Origin: Rhynchopus euleeides
Taxonomy: Eukaryota; Euglenozoa; Diplonemea; Diplonemida; Diplonemidae
Assembly (NCBI GenBank): GCA_963210315.1
Contig: OY723286.1
Location: 868,001 to 932,000 of the forward strand
Direction of reading: 5' to 3'
DNA length: 64,000 nt
A model generated the notes under the pieces. That model searched no databases. It was not told the DNA's origin and worked only from the letters and a program-made list of their open reading frames with translations. Positions within the stretch are counted from its first letter, which is position 1. Each line of letters opens with the position of its first letter. Both the position numbers and the translations under genes were made by a program. This document shows, piece after piece, positions 1 to 10,740 of the stretch.

Positions 1-49
1 GAGGCGCCGGCAGCAGCGCGCCCTCTATATGTGGCAGCAGCTGGGGGCA

Positions 50-370
50 TCAGCGGTAGGTCTTGATGAGGGTGACCTTGCCGTCGTCGGAGAATGTCAT
101 CTCGATGAAGAACTTCCAGTCCATCATCAGCTTCCGCGCAAACCCGACGAACTTCACGGTGTTGCCCTCCAGGGTGGGCTCCTCGGTGCGCGCGTTCGAC
201 GGCATCGGGTTGGCATCGACGTACGCCTTGTAGGCAGCCTTGCCCTCGTGCTTCCCATCCTTGAAGTGGTCCAGCACAACAGCATCCGCACACATCGCAA
301 TCAGCTCGTCATTCTTCCCCTCGGTCCGCAGACGGGTGAACTCCTTCGCGAGCTCCAGGTAGTTCACCAT
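50..370 (-). CDS. small NTF2-like (SnoaL-fold) protein
   Basis: The 106-residue product begins MVNYLELAKEF and ends TLIKTYR. It has the length and layout of a single NTF2-like cone domain: an N-terminal helix, a short helix with acidic residues (about 18-32, ending CADAVVLDHF), a GKAAYKAYVD helix, then alternating strands ending in KVTLIKTYR. The family includes ketosteroid-isomerase-like enzymes and non-enzymatic binding proteins, and nothing here fixes a substrate. No signal peptide or membrane segment is visible, so it is probably cytosolic. The frame is open 19 codons further upstream, but the chosen ATG follows an A/C-rich leader with a CAG (AACAG then GAGCAGC) like those of other genes in the window. 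The stop is TGA at 50-52. Fold call moderate; function unknown. Confidence 0.7.
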   Translation of the reverse strand: MVNYLELAKEFTRLRTEGKNDELIAMCADAVVLDHFKDGKHEGKAAYKAYVDANPMPSNARTEEPTLEGNTVKFVGFARKLMMDWKFFIEMTFSDDGKVTLIKTYR

Positions 371-3334
371 TGCTGTGCTGTGTAATGTGCTGCGTGCTGC
401 TCCTGTTGGGGTGTTAGGGTGTTGCACCTTTCAATCTCAAAACAATCTGCAACAACACATGTGGTGTGAAGGCAGTACACACCCTGCCCCTTGCAAGGCT
501 ATACTGCTCCGATACAACACTGGGCTGGGTGTGGGGTGTGGGGGTGTGTGGGGGGGCTGAAGACCTCACAAAACTACGGATGCTTTCTAGGCGCTGGCCC
601 AAAGGTCCACAGGCTGCGACTAGTGCGGGTGCAGCTGACGTAACGCACACGTCACCAGAAACAGAAACAGAAAGGGAACGAAACAGCGTTGCCTCTGATC
701 GGCAGGCAAGGTGCTGCCGATGCCGCAACACGGAGACACATCGCCGCCACAGGCCGTGTCGTATATGCGAAGGGTATGACCTATCGGATCGCCTCCCCTC
801 CCACCCCGGGAAGAGGGCATTGTGTTATGCGCGTAAAAAAAACCGACTCTCTGTCGCAACCCCCAACCACCCCACCCCACCCCACCCCTAAACGACCCAC
901 CAACAAGACCTGTCACAGGGATCCTCTGGTTGAAAGCCAGGCCGGCTTTGACTGTGCAGGGGGTGCAATCTGGCTGTGTCGCAGCGGCGCAACATCACCA
1001 AACCATGGGCAAACAACAAGAAACAGGCACACGATTCCGCGAGAAAGAGAGAAGGCCTGACACGAGGCGGATGGCCGTGGCTGATCAGCCTCGGAACGAT
1101 CGATTTTGAAAATCGTTTTTTCCAGCGCCCCTCTCAGTTATGGGTGGGCTCTGGGGGGGGGGTGCCGCTGCCTGACTGCCCCACAACACTCTCCCCCCCT
1201 CCCTCCTGAATATGCGTAAAGCGTCACTGAAAGAGGGGAAGAACGTCACGTGAAGAAAAAGGTCGGTGCATAGAGGCGACCTCCGTTAGCTGGGGAGTGA
1301 GGGTGCGGGCGGGGGGGTGGGTAGTGAAATTGAGACAAAAGCGAAAGAGATCGAGACGAACGAACACACCCTCTCCCAACAAGCATGGAGTGTGGTATCG
1401 ATGATGCCGCATATACATACACACGTGAATCCCTTTTTTTTTGCAGCAGCGGAGGAAACACTGCACACCTGCACGAACCCAACGAAACCCCCTTTCTCGG
1501 GAGATGATGACCTCCGCTGATCACCCAACACACGTTATTCCCAGCAAATATCAGAAAGCTGTCAAGGCGTGTGGGCGCGGCACTGTCGACAAAGTCACCG
1601 CTGTTCACGCCACAAGCTTGCAATGCCACAGCTGGGATGAACTCTCCCCCCACATCTCTTTGCAGGGCATGCTCCTTCTGCCTGGCAAGGGGATACAGGG
1701 AGGGATCCCATGGCGATTCCTTCCTGTTGTGTCTAGCTCCGCAGAAGGCGGCGCAGATCTGTTCGGACGCGGTATTCCCGTTCTGCTGTGAAGCGAAAGA
1801 ACGAAGGGGAAATGAATGAAGCGACGGAAGGGGTGGGGGTGGCGTGCAACGTATAGAGAACAAACAGGCAAGGCGGGGCGCAGAGAGCCAAGTCCTTGTG
1901 GGAAAGGAGACGGAGAGCGGAGAGCGGAGAGCGGGAGGGGGGGGAGGGCGTCCGCCACACACACCACCGCCACACCCCCTCCACCCGCCCCCTGCCCCCA
2001 TCGGTTGAAGGCACACACAAAAACAATCACACCCGATCTCCGAATCACGTGTGGATAGATTCGTGTATTGGACACACGAACTCTCTGTGGCGGTGCCAAA
2101 AAACCCTGACCAGGCAGAACCACAGCCCCCCTGAACAAGCCTTCTTCTCTTGAAACTGTCTCAGATGCTCTGCAAAGTCACGAAGCTCCCCCCCTCCCCC
2201 CTCACGGCGATCAACCCTACGGAAGAACTGCCAAGGCACAATAGTCGAGCACCCGAGAGGCAGTGGTGTGAGACATAGCCCCCCTGAGAGGGTGGGTGCG
2301 AACCACACCCCAAGAGCAGGGATGTGTGCTCAGGCTCGGTGTGCTCTGCACTCCCTAGAGATACAGCTGGTGTTGTGGGTGTGGCAAATGCCTCTGAGCA
2401 ACCTGAGGCGCATGATAATGTCTGAAAGGAGGCGCGGCGATGCACGGGTTGGACAGCATGGGTCACATGATGTGTCTCCGTGTCTGGCCCACCCCCCTTC
2501 ACTTAACAACAAACCCGCTACTTGTGTCGGGGCGGGGGTACTGCAAAAAAAATAAATCAACAACAACAACCCAACCACCCCTCCCTTCATGATCCGTGCC
2601 TTCTTTCATCATCGCAGCACTTTGTTGTGATGTAACCCCTACCCCCTCGCCCAAGATAACCGCTGAACACCCTCGCATCATGTCTCCCTCTCCCTCCCTC
2701 CCTCTCTCTCTCCCGATGAGGCTGTACGAGTTGAGAAGGGGAAGTATTTGCCCTGGCGAAGGCTGCGTACACCATCGGGCAACAGAAATGAAAGTGGGTG
2801 TGTGGGGTGGTGTTGAGGTGCTGGGGGAGGGGGGGGGGACCGATCCCATGACCCTGTCGTGAGGGTTGCCAGCGGGGGAGGGGTTGTCTGTTCGGTGGCC
2901 TCTCCCACCTATCAGAATTGAAACGAAAAAATCGATAATTTTGGACACATCACAGAACACACCAATCACCCCCCCTTGCTTGCTGTGATCCTCCCACAAC
3001 AGCTGATGCAACACACAACAGCGGCTTCAGTTCTGCTCTTCTGATATGGATTATCGGCTTCAGGAATCTTGATTCGGGAGGGGGTGGAATTGAAGTCGAA
3101 GGAATCACAAGGATGATCTCCCTTCACAACTCGGGGGATTGGTGAGGAGGTGGTGGAGGGGGCAAAGACCCCCCCCCCCCCGTAGGCCTGGAGACGAGGG
3201 GGCCCTGAAATAGAAGTAGAAGGAAGAGGGGCGGGGGGGGAGAGACGTGAACGAATCGCATGCGATAATGATGCGAAAAAATTGTGTGCCCACCCTCCGC
3301 CCCCCCTCCACGGCATGACTGCTGCTGTATGAAA
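371..3334. other. spacer without a recognisable gene
   Basis: About 3 kb of mixed-composition DNA with many poly-C and poly-G runs. Open frames are short, overlap on both strands and encode low-complexity Pro/Gly/Arg text. The first tens of bases above 370 are the likely 5' leader of the NTF2-like gene. I see no RNA gene and no long repeat here. Confidence 0.5.
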
Positions 3335-3538
3335 TATAGCTGGAGTCGTGCAGGATCATTCGTGAAGAAATACGAAAGGTAAACGAGAAAAGTTTTTCGT
3401 TGATCGCACGACACACGCAGAAAATTTTGCCTGCGGAAGTGTTGGTGTGTGATTGGCAGGCGCATAAGACTGTGTGTGACGGCAAGCACCTAGCACTTCC
3501 CCTATCGCTGCATTTCCGCCTGACAAGTACCTTGTTGG
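3335..3538 (+). repeat. dispersed ~204-bp repeat, copy 1
   Basis: The sequence from TATAGCTGGAGTCGTG to GACAAGTACCTTGTTGG recurs in reverse complement at 45650-45853 with only scattered mismatches and a few small gaps (around 90% identity by eye). Flanking sequence does not match, so the unit is discrete. It has no conserved long reading frame, terminal inverted repeat or clear target duplication. It could be a short interspersed element, a conserved RNA or an old non-autonomous transposon. Confidence 0.7.
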
Positions 3539-4969
3539 AAGACAAAAAAATCGCATTATTGCACACTGCGATAATAGCGATAAGCCGTGCGAAAACGTTA
3601 CACTCTTTGCCGAGGGGGGGAGGGGAGGGGGGGGGGGGGTAGCAAAGTCGAAGAAAGAGTAAAGAACAGAGCTGCCCCCCCCTCCCTCCCCCTTCAAACG
3701 TCACACTATGTGCCTCGGGGGTGGGTATGGGTCTGGCGGCCAATGGGATACTCGTGTTGCTGGTAGTCTGGTAGCTAGGGGTGGTGGCCTAAAGGGAATT
3801 GTCACAGCGGTTCGTATGTGGGGTGGGCATTTGCTGTGCCTGAAACCGCAAAAAAGAGGGACATACAGGACAGGCCGAGAGGCGATAACACCCCCTACCG
3901 GTTGTATCACCTTCAGTGCAGCATAACAACATAAAGGCGAAGCAAAGGCAGAGAGTGAATGGAGGATGTGACTTCTCTCGGGAGTGCAGAAAGACGGGTC
4001 GCCTCATAACGCATCCCTATGGTAAGGCTCGTCACCGGAGTGGTTGTTCTCGTCAGTCAAAAAAAACTAGAGCCTCGTCGTGACGAGCGTTCTTCACAAG
4101 TCTGAGGAACGGCGGAGGAGGCGTCAAAAGAAATTGGCACAGTTTTCGACTCAGAGTAGAAGCCATGCATCCCCGTTCCCCCAAGTCTGCCTTTTGTTTG
4201 TTTGGCTCGTTCACCGCACATCACTTGTTTTTGCATGTGCTGGATGCGTTTCTGCTTTATTCGATTCGCGGGGGGGGAGGGGGATGTAACACCACTCCAC
4301 TCGATTGGTTCTCTTGTGGCATCGAAGAGACGTGCTTTTTTCACAACAAAAAATAACCAAGCATTCTTTTTTGTCGACAGACAGAACACCCCCTCCCCCT
4401 CCCCTCTCTCTCGCATGGCAAGGCACTCCAAGACACCCACCGGATCCCACCAGGTTTTTTCACCCAACACAGGGAGAGGGGGGGGAGGGAGGGAAGGGAC
4501 TCCCTTCCCATTCGTCGGACACGACAGGGGGCACTGCCACCACCCCACCCCCCCCCCCCCTGCGAGCCGTCCAAATTCCAACAAGCAACGGGGAAGGTGC
4601 CCTCCACAGCTTTAATCAAAACAACGCCGTGGCACTCAGCCCCCGCACCTCGGAATAACACAGCCAAGGGGAAGAAGCGAGGGGAGGGGGGGCAATGCAG
4701 CTCGGCTGTCCTAAGGGCATAAGGACACAGCCCTCTGCCGGGTCGAGAGAAGGGAAGGAAAGGTCCTGGTGGAAAAAAAAATCCCCCCCGCGCCCCTGCT
4801 GACACCCCTGTAGGAAACGGTTCATCCATGAATAAGCAGACAGAGATATGCGAAGGCCACTGGCCTTGCAGGTGTGGCATCTGCCCTCCCGGAATCCCGC
4901 CTGATCGACAGGGTGGTGGGGGCGAGGTGAGGGGTGGGGTGGGTGGGGAGGGGGTGCGAGGTGTTGGCG
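3539..4969. other. spacer without a recognisable gene
   Basis: Non-coding-looking DNA with long G runs (for example near 3617-3640 and 4270-4280) and C runs. The reading frames are short and low complexity on both strands. No gene or long repeat was recognised. Confidence 0.5.
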
Positions 4970-4971
4970 TA

Positions 4972-5122
4972 CACGGTGGCCTAGTCAGGCGTTTGACCAG
5001 GCCTGTCCCTGGTCAAAAAAGGGCCTGGTCCTTGACCAGGCCCCCCTGGTCAGTGACCAGGGGGCCTGGTCAGTTTTTGGCCTGGTCAAAGGCCTGGTCA
5101 GATGCCTGACTAGGCCACCGTG
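4972..5122. mobile_element. palindromic MITE-like element A (CACGGTGG family)
   Basis: A 151-bp foldback unit. The ends are perfect 19-bp inverted repeats, CACGGTGGCCTAGTCAGGC and its complement, flanked by TA on both sides (4970-4971, 5123-5124), as expected of a TA target duplication. The interior consists of CCTGGTCA-type words in both orientations, so nearly the whole unit can fold on itself. It shares the terminal CACGGTGG with two other elements at 42755-44113 and 44122-44405. It has no coding capacity and is presumably mobilised in trans. The TA duplication would fit a Tc1/mariner-type transposase, which is inference. Confidence 0.8.
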
Positions 5123-5124
5123 TA

Positions 5125-5900
5125 GAAACCGTGGCACCCCCCCCCTCCCCCGTTCAGTTTGCAACCCGCTCGTTCTGTAAGTTTTCGTTTTGTTTCAAGG
5201 GGTTGACTAAAATTATTCTTCTGTTGGCTTTGGGAGGGGGTGCCACACACACACACACCCCCACCCCCCCATCCACCCCACCCCTACCCAGGCGAGGCGA
5301 CAAAAGGGGCAGTGTGCAACGCTCCTGCAGCCTCTGGTGGGGGAGGGAGGGGTGGCGGAGACAAACAAATGGAACAAGGTGAGCGGGGGGGTCCCCCACC
5401 CCACCCCACCCCTGTCGCTTTGGGAATCCTCTCCCCCCTGCGTTAGAACAAAGGAGGTGTTCATCCACGGCTCATCCACAGGTGAGCAGCACATGCAGGC
5501 GAGTGCCTGTGGCGGGGCGGGGAGTGTTGGTTTTTTTTGGGGGGAGATCGATCCCCCCGTTCTGGCCGTTTTTAATCACAGCTTTGAAGAAGTGAAGGGG
5601 GGGGGGGTGCCGAATAGCAGTAGTGCCGAACGCACTCAAGATGGAGGGGTTGGCACATTCTGACGGACCGGCCCCGTTTGTTTTCCCCGGATCGGCCATT
5701 TTTGAGGTTTTGAGTTTGGATGCAGTGCCGAAAAACGGTGCGTTTTTCGGCGCATATTCTTGTTCCAGAGAACACACGCGAATCTGGAATACTCTTCTTT
5801 CCTGCAGCGTCGAACGCACCGAGCAACCTCTGCTCTTGACGCAATCCCAGCTCGCAGCAAACCTTGCCCCACCTCCCTCCCCCGTTCTTGGAGGTCATGT
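5125..5900. other. spacer without a recognisable gene
   Basis: Mixed DNA with a CACACACACAC run and C/G tracts around 5246-5285 and 5390-5410. No convincing coding region, RNA or long repeat was seen. Confidence 0.5.
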
Positions 5901-6481
5901 TATAATTAAGGGTAAAGGACTAATTAGCCCACAACTTTTCCAGAAATGCCAATTCAGGCCCAAACTTATTGTGAAATTCCAATGTAGACCACCACTTATT
6001 GGAAAATGCCAATTCAACCCAGCCACTTTTTCAAAAATGCCAATTCAACCCAACGGGGGTCTTCGCTCCATCCGCCAAAAAAAACCAAAAAAAACCGGAA
6101 AAAACCCGTGAAAAAGTCGGAAAAAAAGAGTGTGGGGAGTTGGGTCCAGTTTAGCAAAGTGAGCTTATTTTTCGAAAATTGAAAAATTGGGGACACCAAA
6201 AGTCCCCAGAAAAATCTTCGACTTGGCCCGCAGCAGGGCTGTTCCTAACTGGGGGGCTTGTTCCCCACTTTCAGGATTCTGAACTTTTTTTCTAAGAATT
6301 TTTGTAAGGGGAAAAAAAGTTTTTTTCTAAGAATTTTGTTAGGGGAATTTTTTTCTAAGGTTGTTTCGCAGAGGAAAAAACTTTTTCTAAGTTTTCCCCA
6401 GTCGACAGGGTGCGCACAAGGATGGAAGGGAAGTCTGTCCCACGTACCGTTCGCCTTGCTGGCCAACTGGAGAGCCAGACG

Positions 6482-6540
6482 TTCACTACCGTGGCCTCCG
6501 GCGGCTGGGGGGCTCCGCCCCCCAGACCCCCCTGTGGCGT
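6482..6540. repeat. short GC hairpin repeat, copy 1
   Basis: The motif TTCACTACCGTGGCCTCC is followed by a perfect hairpin, GGGGGGCTCCGCCCCCC. It recurs at 6652-6716 and 11611-11678 and in part at 7779-7806. The repeat unit, about 60 bp, ends around a TGTAGCGTGTGCC motif in the other copies. Confidence 0.65.
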
Positions 6541-6651
6541 ACGTCTCGTACTCAAGTCCTTCGAATCCCAGCAAGTCGGGGTCCAACCACTCCAGTCGCC
6601 TCTGAGGACGCAGCCAACTCGCACAGAATCTGTACGCCCACACGAACAGAT

Positions 6652-6716
6652 GTTCGCTACCGTGGCCTCCGGCGGCTAGGGGGCACCGCCCCCCAGACCC
6701 CCGATGTAGCGTGTGC
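6652..6716. repeat. short GC hairpin repeat, copy 2
   Basis: Same unit as at 6482, with the hairpin loop altered (TAGGGGGCACCGCCCCCC), ending in TGTAGCGTGTGCCC. Confidence 0.65.
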
Positions 6717-8773
6717 CCGTCCATCTATCTCACTTCCCCGGGTACAGTGCAGCGTAGGAGGTACGAGCGCCGCATCCATGAAGCGCTTCTTCGAAGCCTG
6801 ACTGACATCGGACAGGAGGTCGGGCTTCCCCACCTGGGAGGTACACTTGCCGCGTTCGCGACATGCGTGACACGCGACACGCTACCTGAAACGTGAGTGT
6901 GCCTTGCTAACACGGGCATTTCAACGGTCTGCCGGCGACCGTTCCCCAAACCAGTAAACCAGCAGTTTTGGAAAATCGGAGAGATCACCCTGCTGCGCTG
7001 AATATGGTGCGCACCACTGCAAAAATCCCCGGGAGCTTTTGGGCTTTCAGACCTGAAGGGGCCAGCACGTGGGTGGCGTCGGGGAGTGGCAGCTTTGTAA
7101 CTGTCCTCCAGCTGCTGGCATGTCCAGCCACATGATGACGCGGAGAGAAATCAGAGAAAAAGTCCCGCCTGACGGGCACGCGCCTGGAAACTGTGGGGGG
7201 GCGAGCAAAAAATCCCTTGTAAAAAATCTTAGAAAAAACCTGGTTCCCCGACCCAAAAAACCTGGAAAAAGGGCTCGTTCCCCGCCCAGGCCTGGCCCGC
7301 AGAGTGATTTTTTTTGGTGAAAAACGATTTCAACAGTTGTCCAACAGTTGCTGTACAAGACGGCACACCGTTCTCTGCGCATGGGCTGCTGCACGTGAAT
7401 CATTTGGATGTCCGAGGGGCTATCGGAACGAGGAGGGCCACGAGCCTGAACTACCCGCCAGCAGTGATCCCGTGCCAGGGCTGGCAGGGGGCCGCGGCCC
7501 CACCTCCCTTTTTCTGTAATTGTTTGGGAGGGTGGGCCGCCAGGGGTGGCATGGCCCTACCCTCGGCCCTACCTCCCGGGTCAGATTTTGGGGCTTTGGG
7601 TTCGGCCTTGTGGCCGAGTTTTCATGCGCCGCAGCGTATGAAAACCCAACAGCATGCTGGGGGCTTGATGGTGTTCATCGAAGCGCACCTCATCATGCCC
7701 CAAGCGAAGGACCATCCCCGCCTGGAATGTGCAACAGCACCAACCGGTGTGGGGACTAGCCTTCGAAGACTTTCAGGATGTTCACTACCGTGGCGGCGGC
7801 TGGGGGGCTGGATTCCTGATTTTTGATCGAGCAGGACGACCAAAGGCAGCAACATCCGGTGCCTCTCGAATTGGGTGAAAATGTTCTGTGGCCGTGCATT
7901 CGATCCTGTTTGCATCATACCACGGGAAGTCGGGGCGGGGTTGGGCTGCACTTTTTTTCTCGCGAGCTCGGCCACCCTGTGCCCGACTTCTTTTTTGGTT
8001 TGCCCGACCCCCAGCGAGATCACTGGCAGCCAGACCTTGTTCAACATAAACAGCAGACAAGAGAGCAGAATGGAGTGTGGGGCAGCTGCCGTGCTCCCAC
8101 ACATAAACATCGCACCTCTCGCGCTGCCTGCACGAAAGGGACGGGTAACCTGCAGGTCACCCACAGCAGCCTACTGCCTACGTTCTATACAAGATCAGCG
8201 CCGACCACACGAAAGGCTGTTCGACCTGCGGCGCAACAACAAGCTCCGGTGGGAACAGAACTGAGCGGCAACAGGATGCAATGCAGGCCCACATCCGTTG
8301 CCCTGCGGCAAGAGCAGTCACATCGATATCGTTGACAGGGCCTGCCCACTGGTGTGTGACGGGGTGACCTACAGATGGTGACCTGGCCCACGGCAGAACA
8401 CCTGGGTCGGGGGATGGCTGCGACTGGGCATTACCTAACTCTTCATGATGCAGGACTGCGGACAAATGGTCCAAGAGAGCAAGTATGGCTCCCGCTCAGC
8501 TCTCACTGAAGTTGAACCAGATGCAAGTGGCGGGAGGAGGAGGGGGTCCCGGGGGAGGACACACCGGCCGGCAACCCACGAGGACTGGCCCGTCCCAGTC
8601 GACAGAAGAACAAAGCAGGAACACGGACTCACATGAAACGACATACTGAAGTGTGGGAGGAGGAGGCGAGCACAAAAGGGCGTCGGCTACCGCACGCCCT
8701 TTGGCCGCAGCCGACGACGACCGAACCGGCCACCGGCCGGGAGGTGCGTGTGGCGTGGGGGGCGAAGCCCCCC

Positions 8774-9926
8774 GGAAAAAAATTTGGGGTTTTTTGGCCT
8801 ATTTTTGGCCATTTTCCGCTGCATTTGTTTGATTTTGGGTCGGGAAAGGTATGGCCAGGAAGTGGGAAAAATTGAGGAAAAAGTCGGAAATTTTCAGGTT
8901 TGCCCATATAAACCATGGGTCACAGATTCCGATTTTTGGGTCAGACTCCAAGTTTGACACAAGGGAAAATAGGCAAAAATTTTCACCTATTTTTGGTCAC
9001 CTAAGGGGGGGGGCTTCGCTCCGGGTCACTGACCCAAGCTGACCCAGATTGACCCGGAGCGAAGCCCCCCATTTTCCTAAGGTGAAAAGCCCCAGGGTGA
9101 CCCAAATTGACCCAAGTTGACCCAAATTGACCCGGAGCGAAGACCCCCATGTTCGTTCCCATAGGAAAAAATTTGGGGTTTTTTGGCCTATTTTTGGCCA
9201 TTTTCCGCTGCATTTGTTTGATTTTGGGTCGGGAAAGGTATGGCCAGGAAGTGGGAAAAATTGAGGAAAAAGTCGGAAATTTTCAGGTTTGCCCATATAA
9301 ACCATGGGTCACAGATTCCGATTTTTGGGTCAGACTCCAAGTTTGACACAAGGGAAAATAGGCAAAAATTTTCACCTATTTTTGGTCACCTAAGGGGGGG
9401 GGCTTCGCTCCGGGTCACTGACCCAAGCTGACCCAGATTGACCCGGAGCGAAGCCCCCCATTTTCCTAAGGTGAAAAGCCCCAGGGTGACCCAAATTGAC
9501 CCAAGTTGACCCAAATTGACCCGGAGCGAAGACCCCCATGTTCGTTCCCATAGGAAAAAATTTGGGGTTTTTTGGCCTATTTTTGGCCATTTTCCGCTGC
9601 ATTTGTTTGATTTTGGGTCGGGAAAGGTATGGCCAGGAAGTGGGAAAAATTGAGGAAAAAGTCGGAAATTTTCAGGTTTGCCCATATAAACCATGGGTCA
9701 CAGATTCCGATTTTTGGGTCAGACTCCAAGTTTGACACAAGGGAAAATAGGCAAAAATTTTCACCTATTTTTGGTCACCTAAGGGGGGGGGCTTCGCTCC
9801 GGGTCACTGACCCAAGCTGACCCAGATTGACCCGGAGCGAAGCCCCCCATTTTCCTAAGGTGAAAAGCCCCAGGGTGACCCAAATTGACCCAAGTTGACC
9901 CAAATTGACCCGGAGCGAAGACCCCC
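8774..9926. repeat. three tandem 389-bp repeats
   Basis: Near-identical units begin at 8774, 9164 and 9553, each with GGAAAAAAATTTGGGG-type sequence; the last is cut at the element end. Each unit contains runs of TGACCC(A) words and a stem made from GGGCTTCGCTCCGGGTCA and its complement. The outer arms of that stem resemble the terminal repeat of the surrounding element (GGGGGTCTTCGCTCC), so terminal sequence appears to have been amplified inside the element. The near-identity of copies implies recent amplification. Confidence 0.9.
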
Positions 9927-9961
9927 AACCACTTTTGTGAAAATTCCAATTCAACCCAACC

Positions 9962-10740
9962 GCTGATGTACACCTCCGCCCACACACCCCACACCTCAGG
10001 AGGGATGCCCCCCTCACAAAACACAATGGTTGGTACCGGAGACACATTCTTCACATTTGAAGCCCTGCACGACGCACTCACAATACAAGCGGCAGAGCAG
10101 CAGAGGACGCTAAAGAAGACGAGGTGCGAGTCCACCAGGACGACACATATCTGTGGGTCAGACGATTCCGAGGAAGTTGCCCGTACCGTGTGACGGCCTC
10201 CCTCCAGGAGGGGGAGGTTGTTGTCCATGTGCACGCCGAACACACCTGCACTGCCGCACACCACAAGCGCAAGACATACGGGGAGACAACCACTTTGGGA
10301 AAGGAGTTTGCAGGCGTCGTCAGAGAAAAGCCCCGCATGACCCCCTCGCACATGAGGGCTCTGCTCACGGACAGGGGCGACACGGAGGATTCGAAGAAGG
10401 CGATGAGAGTCCTCGCAGCGGCAAAAACACACATCTGGGGTCCAGAGGAGGAGGCGTTTGGGCGCCTCAGGCCAATGCTCCAAGGACGGGTGGACGATGT
10501 TTCTGGAAAAGGTGAGAGCTGCCCTTTCCCTTGGCGAGGGGGAGGGCACAACGTGTGCCCCGGACCGGGACAAGGGCCTCCTCGATGCCCTTCCGGCAGT
10601 GCTGCCCCGCGCTGCCCGAATGGTGTGCGCCAGACATGTTGCCAACAACATCCGGGTGCACAAGGGTTTCAACAAGAGCCATGTTGAATCCTTCTGGGTA
10701 TTCAGGGGCCTCCCCAAAGACTCTCTTGCCTTCAGCGGCT
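9962..10740 (+). pseudogene. broken MULE transposase (zinc-binding and C-terminal parts)
   Basis: Three plus-strand frames together resemble a MULE transposase in order. The first (to about 10115) has FFTFEALHDALTIQAAEQQ. The second (10124 to about 10500) has a FLYWCH/FAR1-like stretch, FRGSCPYRVTASLQ, with a following HAEHTC. The third (about 10460-10738) has DRDKGLLDALPAVLP and MVCARHVANNI, the conserved helix plus C-x2-H region of MULE transposases. The central catalytic part with the first Asp is missing, and the reading frame changes at about 10115 and 10480, so this is a remnant. It fills the space between the two 177-bp TIRs, matching the 9-bp target duplication. Confidence 0.75.

Larger units (their letters stand above)
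6055..9926. mobile_element. 3.87-kb element nested in the left TIR of the MULE
   Basis: The insert starts GGGGGTCTTCGCTCC and ends with the exact complement GGAGCGAAGACCCCC, a 15-bp inverted repeat. AAC lies on each side (6052-6054 and 9927-9929). Removing the insert and one AAC restores the MULE left TIR exactly as in its right TIR, so the boundaries are firm. A 3-bp duplication is seen in PIF/Harbinger and CACTA elements, but the AAC target and these ends do not clearly match either. The interior holds dispersed hairpin copies (6482, 6652, part at 7779), A/T-rich homopolymer stretches and three 389-bp tandem repeats at the right. Open frames at 7314-8335 show no recognisable domain. Confidence 0.8.

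Noticed and set aside
1246..2016. 256-codon minus-strand frame
   Set aside because: Low-complexity Pro/Arg/Ser text with many alternative overlapping frames; no domain or signal peptide.
6545..6600. TTCGAATCC resembling a tRNA T-loop
   Set aside because: No cloverleaf can be drawn; the anticodon and acceptor stems do not pair.
7314..8335. Two 170-codon plus-strand frames in the 3.9-kb element
   Set aside because: No recognisable motif, no codon bias, overlapping minus frames of equal length; kept only as possible remnants.
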